From Streptomyces sp. NBC_00620 (GTDB lineage: Bacteria; Actinomycetota; Actinomycetes; Streptomycetales; Streptomycetaceae), in NCBI RefSeq assembly GCF_026341825.1, contig NZ_JAPENY010000002.1, forward strand, positions 1,893,001 to 1,957,000: a stretch of DNA of 64,000 nucleotides. Direction: 5' to 3'. Shown here piece after piece: positions 33,611 through 41,661 of this stretch. The notes beneath the pieces are model-generated. The model was given only the letters and a program-made list of their open reading frames with translations. It ran no database searches and had not been told where the DNA came from. Every line of letters starts with the position of its first letter. Within the stretch, counting starts at the first letter, position 1. A program made the position numbers and the translations under genes.

Positions 33611-33659
33611 AGCCCGGCTGAAGCCCACACACATCAGGTTTTTGAGAGCCCCGACAGCC

Positions 33660-33676
33660 CATAAGCCGAGCTTATG
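33660..33676. promoter_or_regulatory. Perfect palindrome CATAAGC-N3-GCTTATG
   Basis: Seven-base arms around CGA, between coxG and the fprA-like gene. It could be an operator; no T-run follows, so a terminator is less likely. Confidence 0.35.
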
Positions 33677-33704
33677 AGGTCATAGATCGAACCCGGCTAC
33701 TGAC

Positions 33705-33723
33705 TTAGGCTTGCCTTAGTTTA
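33705..33723 (+). promoter_or_regulatory. Iron box (IdeR/DmdR-type) before the fprA-like gene
   Basis: TTAGGCTTGCCTTAGTTTA matches the actinobacterial iron-box consensus TTAGGTTAGGCTAACCTAA at 12 of 19 positions. It lies 46 bp before the start codon, a typical repressor position. Iron control of a ferredoxin reductase is biologically sensible. Confidence 0.55.
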
Positions 33724-33768
33724 GGCTTCCCGCGAGTTCGTCTGTTGTCGCTCGAAGGGAACCTGAAC

Positions 33769-35136
33769 ATGCCTCGCCCTCTGCGGGTAGCCATTGTCGG
33801 AGCCGGCCCCGCCGGGATCTACGCTGCCGACGCGCTGCTGAAGTCCGCAGTGGCGGCGGCCGAGCCCGGTGTCTCCATCGACCTCTTCGAGCGCATGCCG
33901 GCCCCCTTCGGCCTGATCCGCTACGGCGTGGCCCCCGACCACCCGCGTATCAAGGGCATCGTCAAGGCCCTGAACCAGGTGCTCGACAAGCCCCAGGTCC
34001 GCCTCTTCGGCAACGTCGACTACCCGGGCGACATCAACCTCGACGACCTGCGCGCCTTCTACGACGCGGTGGTCTTCTCCACGGGCGCGACGGCCGACCG
34101 GGCGCTCGACATACCCGGCATCGACCTCGACGGCTCGTACGGCGCGGCGGACTTCGTCTCCTGGTACGACGGGCACCCGGACGTACCGCGGACCTGGCCG
34201 CTGGAAGCGGAGAAGGTCGCCGTCCTCGGCGTCGGCAACGTCGCGCTCGACGTGGCACGCATCCTCGCCAAGACCGCGGACGAGCTGCTGCCGACCGAGA
34301 TCCCGGCGAACGTCTACGACGGCCTCAAGGCCAACAAGGCCCTGGAGGTCCACGTCTTCGGCCGCCGCGGCCCGGCGCAGGCGAAGTTCAGCCCGATGGA
34401 GCTCCGCGAGCTGGACCACTCCCCGAACATCGAGGTCATCGTCGACCCCGAGGACATCGACTACGACGAGGGCTCGATCGCGGCCCGGCGCAGCGAGAAG
34501 CAGACCGACATGGTCGCCAAGACCCTCGAGAACTGGGCCATCCGCGACGTCGGCAACCGGCAGCACAAGCTGTTCCTGCACTTCTTCGAGTCGCCCACCG
34601 AGATTCTCGGCGAGGACGGCAAGGTCGTCGGCCTGCGCACCGAGCGCACCGCCCTCGACGGCACCGGCAACGTCAAGGGCACCGGCGAGTTCAAGGACTG
34701 GGACCTCGGCGCCGTCTACCGCGCCGTCGGCTACCTCTCCGACAAGCTGCCCAAGCTGCCCTGGGACGTCGACTCCGGCACGGTTCCGGACAAGGGCGGC
34801 CGGGTGATCCAGGAGACCGGCGAGCACCTGCAGTCGACGTACGTCACCGGCTGGATCAGGCGCGGCCCGGTCGGTCTGATCGGCCACACCAAGGGCGACG
34901 CCAACGAGACGGTCGCCAGCCTCCTCGACGACCACGAGAACGGCCGCCTGCACACCCCCGACGCACCCGCCCCGGAGGCCGTGGACGCGTTCCTGGCCGA
35001 GCGCAACGTCCGCTACACCACGTGGGAGGGCTGGTACCGCCTCGACGCCGCGGAGAAGGCGCTCGGTGAACCGCAGGGCCGCGAGCGCGTGAAGCTCGTC
35101 GAGCGCGAGGAGATGCTCGACGCGAGCGGCGCGTAG
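33769..35136 (+). CDS. fprA: FprA-like ferredoxin/NADP reductase
   Basis: FAD- and NADPH-binding reductase of 455 residues, the same size as mycobacterial FprA and similar to adrenodoxin reductase. FAD motif 'VAIVGAGPAGIYAADALL' (GxGxxG), 'RYGVAPDHPRIKGI', NADPH motif 'VLGVGNVALDVARIL' and the C-terminal 'GWIRRGPVGLIGHTKGDANETV' are all typical. ATG at 33769 has GAAGGGA upstream. It would reduce ferredoxins that serve P450s or Fe-S assembly, and the iron box suggests induction under iron limitation. Confidence 0.9.
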   Translation: MPRPLRVAIVGAGPAGIYAADALLKSAVAAAEPGVSIDLFERMPAPFGLIRYGVAPDHPRIKGIVKALNQVLDKPQVRLFGNVDYPGDINLDDLRAFYDAVVFSTGATADRALDIPGIDLDGSYGAADFVSWYDGHPDVPRTWPLEAEKVAVLGVGNVALDVARILAKTADELLPTEIPANVYDGLKANKALEVHVFGRRGPAQAKFSPMELRELDHSPNIEVIVDPEDIDYDEGSIAARRSEKQTDMVAKTLENWAIRDVGNRQHKLFLHFFESPTEILGEDGKVVGLRTERTALDGTGNVKGTGEFKDWDLGAVYRAVGYLSDKLPKLPWDVDSGTVPDKGGRVIQETGEHLQSTYVTGWIRRGPVGLIGHTKGDANETVASLLDDHENGRLHTPDAPAPEAVDAFLAERNVRYTTWEGWYRLDAAEKALGEPQGRERVKLVEREEMLDASGA

Positions 35137-35220
35137 GACCTCGGCACCCCGAGTGTCAGTGCCGGACCGTAAGGTGCCGACGGCATTGAGGTCGGCGGGA
35201 CGGCGAGGGGTGTGCGGGGC

Positions 35221-36471
35221 ATGGGGGCCAGGCGGTCACTGGGACGGAACTTCGGGTGGCTGTGGGCGGCGTACGCGGTCAGTACGTGCGGTACGTGGCT
35301 CGCGTTCGACGCGTTCCCACTGATCGCGATCCTTGTGCTGCACGCCGGGCCGACGCAGGTGTCGGCGCTGGCCGCGGTGGGGCTGGCGGTGGGTGCGGCG
35401 GTGGCCGTGCCGCTCGGTCCGTGGGTGGAGTTCCGTCGCAAGCGGCCGGTGATGGTCGGGATGGACCTGGCGCGGTTCGCGGCGCTGCTGACCATCCCCG
35501 CCGCGTTCGCGCTCGGCCTGCTCAGTTTCGTCCAGCTCCTGGTGGTGTCGGTCGTCGTCGCGGCGGCCGACCTCACCTTCACGGCGGCAAGTGGCGCGTA
35601 CCTGAAGTCACTTGTCCCGAGGCAGGACCTGCTCGTCGCGAACGGACGCTTCGAGTCCACGAACTGGACCGCCAGCATGGTCGGACCGCCGCTCGGAGGC
35701 GCCGCGATCGGGCTGCTCGGACCGGTGATGACCGTGGTGGCCAATGCCGTCAGCTTCCTGCTCTCGGCCGCGGGGATCCGTGCGATCGGCGGCGAGGAGC
35801 CGCGCCCCGTCCGCACCGGCGCACCGCCGCGGCTGCGGGCCGGTGACCTGCTCGACGGGTGGCGTTACATCCTGGCCGACCCGGCGCTGCGTCCACTGTT
35901 CTTCAACACGGTGCTGTTCAACAGCCTGCTCATGGCGACCTCACCGGTGCTCGCCGTCCTCATGCTCGGCCACCTCGGGTTCGCGCCTTGGCAGTACGGA
36001 CTCGCCTTCGCGGTGCCCTGCGTCGGAGGCCTGATCGGCTCCCGGCTGGCCCGCCCGCTCGTCGCCCGGTTCGGACAGCACAAGATCCTGCTCACCGCGG
36101 GTGCCCTGCGGGCGTGCTGGTTGCCCGGGCTGGCCTTCATCCGCCCCGGCACCGCCGGGCTCCTGCTCGTCATGGGAGTCGAGCTCGGGCTGATCACCTG
36201 CTGCGGCGTCTTCAACCCGGTGTACGCCACCTACCGGCTCGACCGGACCCCGATCGACCGCGTTGCCCGCACCCTGTCCGCGTGGTCGGTCACCGGCAAA
36301 GCCGCCACCGCGGCCATGACCGGCCTGTGGGGGCTGCTCGCAGCTGTCACCGGCCCCCGCACCGCGATCGCGATCGCCGGGCTCCTCATCCTCGTCACCC
36401 CGCTCTTTCTCCTCAGGATCCGCGAGGCGCCACTGAAGGCTGTCGATCCGGGTGTTTCTTGTTCGACGTAG
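35221..36471 (+). CDS. MFS transporter, EntS/MFS_3-like
   Basis: Integral membrane protein of 416 residues with about 12 spans. It has the MFS_3 start 'FGWLWAAYAVSTCGTWLAFDAFPLIAI' and the loop 'PLGPWVEFRRKRPVMVGMDLAR', a variant motif A. ATG at 35221 has GAGGGG 10 nt upstream; an in-frame GTG at 35212 is too close to it. Relatives export siderophores or macrolides, but nothing here specifies the substrate. It is followed by a DHFR-like gene after 38 bp. Confidence 0.8.
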   Translation: MGARRSLGRNFGWLWAAYAVSTCGTWLAFDAFPLIAILVLHAGPTQVSALAAVGLAVGAAVAVPLGPWVEFRRKRPVMVGMDLARFAALLTIPAAFALGLLSFVQLLVVSVVVAAADLTFTAASGAYLKSLVPRQDLLVANGRFESTNWTASMVGPPLGGAAIGLLGPVMTVVANAVSFLLSAAGIRAIGGEEPRPVRTGAPPRLRAGDLLDGWRYILADPALRPLFFNTVLFNSLLMATSPVLAVLMLGHLGFAPWQYGLAFAVPCVGGLIGSRLARPLVARFGQHKILLTAGALRACWLPGLAFIRPGTAGLLLVMGVELGLITCCGVFNPVYATYRLDRTPIDRVARTLSAWSVTGKAATAAMTGLWGLLAAVTGPRTAIAIAGLLILVTPLFLLRIREAPLKAVDPGVSCST

Positions 36472-36509
36472 GAGTGAGAGCAGGAAACGACGGACGAAGG
36501 AGTACGACC

Positions 36510-37142
36510 ATGCCGAAGCTGCGCGTACACAACATCACGATCTCGCTGGACGGCTACGCCGCCGGCCACGACCAGCGACTGGAGTACCCGCTGGGCGAGG
36601 GCTTCTCCGAGGACATGCACGCATGGATGTTCGCCGCGATGCGCGACCTCGCCGAGGGGAAGACGGGGATCGACGTCGACCACGTCGCCCGCAGTGAGGA
36701 GAACATCGGGGCCACCATCATGGGGCGCAACATGTTCGGGCCCCAGCGGGGACCGTGGCCGGACGAGACCTGGCGCGGGTGGTGGGGCGAGAACCCGCCG
36801 TACCACAACGACGTGTTCGTGCACACGCACCACCTGCGGCCCGCGCTGGTGATGGAGGGCGGGACCACGTTCCACTTCACCGACGAGCCCGTCGAGAAGG
36901 TGTTGGAGCGGGCGTTCGAGGCGGCGGCGGGCAAGGATGTGCGGATCGGCGGAGGGGCGGCCACCGTTCAGCAGTATCTGCGCGCCGGTCTGATCGACGA
37001 GCTGCACTTCGCCATCTTCCCGAATCTCCTCGGGAGGGGTGAGCGCCTGTTCGACAACCTGGGGGACGGGGTCGACGGCTACCGGGTCGCGGAGCTGGTC
37101 AGCTCGCCGGCCGTCACGCACGCCGTGCTGGTGCGTCGCTGA
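36510..37142 (+). CDS. Dihydrofolate-reductase-fold (RibD C-terminal-like) reductase
   Basis: Soluble NADPH-type reductase of 210 residues. 'LRVHNITISLDGYAAG' opens the RibD_C/DHFR-like fold; 'NIGATIMGRNMFGPQRGPWPDETWRGWWG' and 'GKDVRIGGGAATVQQYLRAGLIDELHFAIFPNLLGRGERLFDNL' complete it. ATG at 36510 follows AAGGAG; the much longer in-frame reading overlaps the MFS gene in another frame and is a shadow. Members are common in actinobacteria and their substrates are mostly unknown. Confidence 0.85.
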   Translation: MPKLRVHNITISLDGYAAGHDQRLEYPLGEGFSEDMHAWMFAAMRDLAEGKTGIDVDHVARSEENIGATIMGRNMFGPQRGPWPDETWRGWWGENPPYHNDVFVHTHHLRPALVMEGGTTFHFTDEPVEKVLERAFEAAAGKDVRIGGGAATVQQYLRAGLIDELHFAIFPNLLGRGERLFDNLGDGVDGYRVAELVSSPAVTHAVLVRR

Positions 37143-37202
37143 CGAGCTCCAACGGAGTCCAGTCGCCCGGGTCGGGGTAGAGGAACGCGATCGGGGCCTC
37201 GA

Positions 37203-37814
37203 TCAGGACCCGGGTGCGCCCGCCCGCAAGCCGTCCATGACCAGGTCGAGGAGCCGCCGGGCGCGCGGCTGCCACTCTCCGTGCGGGTCGATCTGCCAGA
37301 GGCCGGCGATGGCGAGCACGAAGTCGTCGGGGGTGACTCCCGGGCGGATGGTGCCCGCTTCCTCGTTCGCCTTGAGCAGGAGTGTGACGGCCGAGGTCAC
37401 CGGGCCGTACCCCAGCTTGGTCAGGGTGCCGTGCGGCGCGCCGGTGGTCTTGCGCAACGCGTCGGCCAGGCCGGCCTTTGCCATGGCGTACTGGGCGAGG
37501 CGGTCCATCCACTCCCGCAGTGCCCGGTCGGGAGCGCGGGTCTCCAGCAGCTGGACCGCGGTGTCGGCGACCTGCTGCATCTCGTAGCGGTACACCTCGA
37601 GGACGAGGGCCTCGCGGTTGGGGAAGTTGCGGTAGAACGTCCCCTGCCCGACGCCGGCCATCTTCGCGATCGCGCTCAGCGGGGCGTCCGCCGAGCGCGT
37701 CAGCTCCGTCAGCGCCACCTCGAGGATGCGCTCGCGATTCCGCTGCGCGTCCGAGCGCAGGGGAGCGCCCTTGTCGTTCGTGTCCGTGTCGTTCGTGTCC
37801 TCGTCGGGCCGCAC
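37203..37814 (-). CDS. TetR-family regulator
   Basis: Repressor of 203 residues. The helix-turn-helix is 'RILEVALTELTRSADAPLSAIAKMAGVGQGTFYRNFPNREALVLEVY', and the ligand domain resembles the actinobacterial SbtR-type TetR C-domain. GTG at 37814 follows GGAGGAC. It is divergent from the PaoABC-like operon, with two copies of a GGACAGCTGTCC palindrome in the shared promoter, so it probably represses both itself and that operon. Confidence 0.9.
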   Translation of the reverse strand: MRPDEDTNDTDTNDKGAPLRSDAQRNRERILEVALTELTRSADAPLSAIAKMAGVGQGTFYRNFPNREALVLEVYRYEMQQVADTAVQLLETRAPDRALREWMDRLAQYAMAKAGLADALRKTTGAPHGTLTKLGYGPVTSAVTLLLKANEEAGTIRPGVTPDDFVLAIAGLWQIDPHGEWQPRARRLLDLVMDGLRAGAPGS

Positions 37815-37840
37815 TCGTCCTCCTTCCGGCCGGGTCTTGC

Positions 37841-37861
37841 TAAGCGGACAGCTGTCCGTTA
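37841..37861. promoter_or_regulatory. TetR operator, regulator-proximal
   Basis: CGGACAGCTGTCCG (37845-37858) is a perfect 14-bp palindrome with extra TAA/TTA ends. Its centre lies about 38 bp from the regulator start. Confidence 0.75.
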
Positions 37862-37871
37862 GGTTCGCGGT

Positions 37872-37892
37872 TACCGGACAGCTGTCCGCTTA
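37872..37892. promoter_or_regulatory. TetR operator, operon-proximal
   Basis: A second copy of CGGACAGCTGTCCG (37875-37888) lies exactly 30 bp from the first and about 100 bp before the iron-sulfur subunit gene. Two identical sites within three helical turns suggest cooperative binding. Confidence 0.75.
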
Positions 37893-37988
37893 GAGTCCAC
37901 TGTAGCGGCAGATCAGACCAGTGCGGCCGGTCGATGTCCATAGCCACCGACTCCTTCACCCGTATCGCTACGCGAAAGAAGGCCGATC

Positions 37989-38546
37989 ATGGCCCCCTCG
38001 GCGTCGAGCGCCATCACCCTGAACGTCAACGGGGAGAAATACACGCTGCCAGTCGACCACCGCACCACCCTGCTCGACGCCTTGCGCGAGCGTCTCGATC
38101 TGACCGGCACCAAGAAGGGCTGCGACCAGGGCCAGTGCGGCGCCTGCACGGTGCTGCTCGACGGACGCCGGGCGCTGTCCTGCCTCCAGCTCGCGGTCGC
38201 CGCCGAGGGGCGTGCGATCACCACCATCGAAGGGGTGGCGGACGGCGAGCGGCTGCACCCGGTGCAGCAGGCATTCCTCGACCTCGACGGCTACCAGTGC
38301 GGCTACTGCACACCGGGGCAGATCTGTTCAGCCCTCGCGGTGATCGAGGAGCACGCGGCGGGCTGGCCGAGCGCCGTGACCGCCGACGTCCGGCCCGAAG
38401 CGGGAGTTCCGCAGCTGACGGCCGACGAGATCCGCGAGCGGATGAGCGGCAACCTGTGCCGCTGCGGTGCCTATGTGTCGATCGTGCAGGCGGTCGCGCG
38501 GGCGGCAGAGGCTCAAGCGGCCGAGGTCGAGGAGGCGGCGGCATGA
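37989..38546 (+). CDS. Aldehyde oxidoreductase iron-sulfur subunit, PaoA/YagT-like
   Basis: Electron-transfer subunit of 185 residues with two [2Fe-2S] sites: 'GCDQGQCGACTVLLDGRRALSC' pattern, then 'CGYCTPGQ' and 'LCRCGAY'. It resembles PaoA/YagT of xanthine-oxidase-family aldehyde oxidoreductases, but no clear Tat signal is visible, so the enzyme is probably cytoplasmic. ATG at 37989 has GAAAGAAGG upstream. The next three genes overlap it or each other. Confidence 0.88.
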   Translation: MAPSASSAITLNVNGEKYTLPVDHRTTLLDALRERLDLTGTKKGCDQGQCGACTVLLDGRRALSCLQLAVAAEGRAITTIEGVADGERLHPVQQAFLDLDGYQCGYCTPGQICSALAVIEEHAAGWPSAVTADVRPEAGVPQLTADEIRERMSGNLCRCGAYVSIVQAVARAAEAQAAEVEEAAA

Positions 38547-39535
38547 GGGAGTTCGACTATCAGCGCGTGTTCGACGTCTCCGGCGCGGTCGCCCTGCTGG
38601 GCGCCGATCCCGAGGCGCGCTTCCTCGGCGGCGGCACCAACCTCGTGGACCTGATGAAGGCCGGCGTGGAACGGCCCGCCCGGCTCGTCGACGTACGCGA
38701 ACTGCCCCTCGACCGGATCGAGTTCACACCGGACGACGGCCTGCGCATCGGCGCCACCGCCACCAACAGCGACCTGGCCGCCCATCCCGAAGTCCGGCGC
38801 CACTACCCGGCGTTGGCGCAAGCCGTCCTGGCCGGAGCCTCCGGTCAACTGCGCAACATGGCCACGGTCGGCGGGAACCTGCTCCAGCGCACCCGTTGCG
38901 GCTACTTCACCGACCTGGCGAAACCGTGCAACAAGCGTGCCCCCGGCAGCGGTTGCCCCGCCATCGAGGGTGAACACCACAACCACGCGATCCTCGGCGC
39001 CTCCGAGCACTGCGTGGCCACCCACCCCTCGGACATGGCGGTCGCACTCGCCGCCTTCGACGCCGTCGTCCATTACGAAACGGCGGACGGTCCGGGCGAG
39101 TTGCCGCTCGCGGAGTTCTATCTCCCGGTGGGAGACACCCCGCACCTGGAGACAGCCCTGCCGCCCGGCGCACTGATCACCGGCGTCACCCTGCCGCCGG
39201 CGCCGGTTGCGGCCAACTCCCGCTACCGGAAGGTGCGCGAGCGTGCCTCGTACGCCTTCGCGATCGGTTCCGTCGCCGCCGCTCTCGACGTCCGGGGCGA
39301 TGTCGTACGTGAAGTGCGGCTGGCCTTCGGGGCGGTGGCGTCGCGGCCGTGGCGGGCCCGGGAAGCGGAGCGGGTGCTGACCGGGGGACCGGTGAGCGCC
39401 GAGGCGTTCGCGGCCGCCGCCGACGCCGAACTGGCCGCCGCCGAAGCGCTGCCGCACAACGGATACAAGGTGACCTTGATGCGCAACCTCGTCGTGGCCG
39501 TGCTGACCGAACTCGCCGAGGAGGCGACCCGATGA
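38543..39535 (+). CDS. Aldehyde oxidoreductase FAD subunit with extra Fe-S insert, PaoB/YagS-like
   Basis: Flavin subunit of 330 residues. FAD motifs 'FLGGGTNLVDLMKAGV' and 'TVGGNLLQRTRCGYF' are followed by a cysteine-rich insert (C at 'RCGYF', 'KPCNKR', 'SGCPAI', 'EHCVAT') like the [4Fe-4S] site of E. coli PaoB. ATG at 38543 overlaps the preceding stop (ATGA). The extra cluster distinguishes it from the CoxM protein of the nearby CO dehydrogenase. Confidence 0.88.
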   Translation: MREFDYQRVFDVSGAVALLGADPEARFLGGGTNLVDLMKAGVERPARLVDVRELPLDRIEFTPDDGLRIGATATNSDLAAHPEVRRHYPALAQAVLAGASGQLRNMATVGGNLLQRTRCGYFTDLAKPCNKRAPGSGCPAIEGEHHNHAILGASEHCVATHPSDMAVALAAFDAVVHYETADGPGELPLAEFYLPVGDTPHLETALPPGALITGVTLPPAPVAANSRYRKVRERASYAFAIGSVAAALDVRGDVVREVRLAFGAVASRPWRAREAERVLTGGPVSAEAFAAAADAELAAAEALPHNGYKVTLMRNLVVAVLTELAEEATR

Positions 39536-41661
39536 CGACGCCGACCACGACGACCGGAACCACCGCCGCGACCCGAGCCATCGGCACCGCCCACACGCGT
39601 GTGGAGGGCCGGGCGAAGGTCACCGGAGCGGCCCGCTACGCCGGAGAGATCCCGTACGCCGAACTCGCCCACGGCTGGCTGGTGTTGTCGACCGTGGCCC
39701 GCGGCCGTATCCGCTCGGTGGAGGACACCTCCGTCCTCGGGATGCCCGGCGTCCTCACCGTCCTGCACCACGCGAACGCCCCGCGCCTCGACGGGAACTA
39801 CATGAGCGCGTTCGGGCCGCCCGACCCGGTGCTCCAGCTCTTCCAGCATGACCGCGTTCCCTTCGTCGGCTGGCCGGTGGCGCTGGTCGTCGCCGAAACG
39901 CCCGAGCAGGCGAGGGAGGCCGCCGAGGCGCTGGTGGTCCGGTACGAGGAGGAGGCGCACGACGCCGCGTTCTTCGCCGGGCGTCCGGGGATGTATACGC
40001 CCGAGGACGCGGAGACGGCGAAGGGGGACCTGGAGTCCGAACTCGCCGCGTCCGCCGTCGTGGTGGACGCCGAGTACAGCACCCCCGAGGAACACCACAG
40101 CCCCATGGAGCCGCACGCGGCGATGGCGCGCTGGGACAACGGCCGACTCGAAGTGGTCGACTCCAACCAGGGCAGCGCGTTCGTGGCCGGCGAGCTCGCG
40201 AATCTGTTCTCGCTCGACCCGGACTCGGTACGCGTGCGGTCCGAGCACGTCGGCGGCGGCTTCGGATCCAAGGGGACCCGCCCGCACTCGGTCCTCGCGG
40301 CGATGGCGGCGACCGTCCTGCACCGCCCGGTGAGAGTCGTACTGACCCGCCGTCAGATGTTCTCGCTCGTCGGCTACCGGAGCCCCACGGCGCAGCGCGT
40401 CAGGCTCGGTGCCGACACCGACGGGCGGCTGCGCGCGTTCGACCACCAGGCGGAGTCGTTGACCTCGACCGTCCATGAATTCGTCGAGCGGAGTGCGAAC
40501 TACGGGCATGCGATGTACGACGCCGACGCGCACCACACGGTGAACCGCGTCGTACGGCTCGACGTGCCGACCCCGAGCTGGATGCGCGCGCCGGGCGAGG
40601 CACCGGGCTCGTTCGCCGTGGAGTCCGCGCTCGACGAACTCGCCGAGAAGAGCGGCATCGACCCGATAGCCCTGCGCGTACGGAACGAACCGGTCGTGGG
40701 GCCGGTCTCCGGGATGCCGTTCAGCAGCCGCAACGTCCTCGCCTGCTACCGGGAGGGCGCCCGCAGGTTCGGCTGGGCGGACCGCGACCCGCGTCCCGGC
40801 ATCCGCCGCGAAGGGCGCTGGCTGCTCGGTACCGGTATGGCGGCCTCGGCGTTCCCGACGCTCTCCGCCCCTTCGACGGCGGCCGTGACGGCGGATGCGG
40901 ACGGCACCTTCACCGTACGGATCACCGCGGCGGACATCGGGACCGGAGCCCGCACCGCGCTGACCCAGATAGCCGCGGACGCGCTGGAAGTGGAACCGGA
41001 GCGGGTCCGAGTGCGCATCGCCGACAGTGACTTCGGCCCCGCGATGATCGCCGGCGGCTCCATGGGGACACGCTCCTGGGCCTGGGCGATCAACGTCGCG
41101 GCGAGCGAGCTGCGGGCTCAACTGGCCCTGGGCGGCAGCATTCCGCCCGAGGGGATCACCGCACGGTCCGACACCTCCGAGGCCGTCCGCGCGCTGACGA
41201 AGAAGGAACGGAACGCCTTCGGGGCGCAGTTCGCCGAGGTCGCCGTGGATGTCACGAGCGGTGAGGTACGCGTACGGCGGCTGCTCGGCATCTTCGCCGC
41301 GGGCCGGATCGTCAACCCGCTCACCGCACGCGGCCAGTTCATCGGCGGGATGGTCTGGGGGCTGTCCATGGCGCTGCACGAGGAGGCGATCAGGGACCAG
41401 GCCTCGGGCGGCCATGTCGGCGCCGACCTCGCGGGCTACCACTTCGCCGCGCACGCCGACATCCCGCCCATCGAGGCGGACTGGGTGGACGACCCGGACC
41501 CCGACGACCCCGTCGGTATCAAGGGCATCGGCGAGATCGGGGTCGTGGGCACCGCCGCGGCGATCGCCAACGCGGTCTGGCACGCGACCGGCGTACGCCA
41601 CCGGAACCTGCCGATCCGGCCCGACCGCGTGCTGACGGCGACTGCGGGCGGACATGCTTGA
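39532..41661 (+). CDS. Aldehyde oxidoreductase molybdenum subunit, PaoC/YagR-like
   Basis: Catalytic subunit of 709 residues of the xanthine-oxidase family. Cofactor motifs 'HVGGGFGSKG' and 'GGSMGTRSW' are present, the active-site loop is 'SWMRAPGEAPGSF', and the catalytic Glu is in 'GIKGIGEIGVVG'. The MRAPGEAPG loop is typical of PaoC/YagR aldehyde oxidoreductases and differs from both CoxL forms. ATG at 39532 overlaps the flavin-subunit stop. Likely substrates are aromatic or other aldehydes (by family). Confidence 0.9.
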   Translation: MTTPTTTTGTTAATRAIGTAHTRVEGRAKVTGAARYAGEIPYAELAHGWLVLSTVARGRIRSVEDTSVLGMPGVLTVLHHANAPRLDGNYMSAFGPPDPVLQLFQHDRVPFVGWPVALVVAETPEQAREAAEALVVRYEEEAHDAAFFAGRPGMYTPEDAETAKGDLESELAASAVVVDAEYSTPEEHHSPMEPHAAMARWDNGRLEVVDSNQGSAFVAGELANLFSLDPDSVRVRSEHVGGGFGSKGTRPHSVLAAMAATVLHRPVRVVLTRRQMFSLVGYRSPTAQRVRLGADTDGRLRAFDHQAESLTSTVHEFVERSANYGHAMYDADAHHTVNRVVRLDVPTPSWMRAPGEAPGSFAVESALDELAEKSGIDPIALRVRNEPVVGPVSGMPFSSRNVLACYREGARRFGWADRDPRPGIRREGRWLLGTGMAASAFPTLSAPSTAAVTADADGTFTVRITAADIGTGARTALTQIAADALEVEPERVRVRIADSDFGPAMIAGGSMGTRSWAWAINVAASELRAQLALGGSIPPEGITARSDTSEAVRALTKKERNAFGAQFAEVAVDVTSGEVRVRRLLGIFAAGRIVNPLTARGQFIGGMVWGLSMALHEEAIRDQASGGHVGADLAGYHFAAHADIPPIEADWVDDPDPDDPVGIKGIGEIGVVGTAAAIANAVWHATGVRHRNLPIRPDRVLTATAGGHA

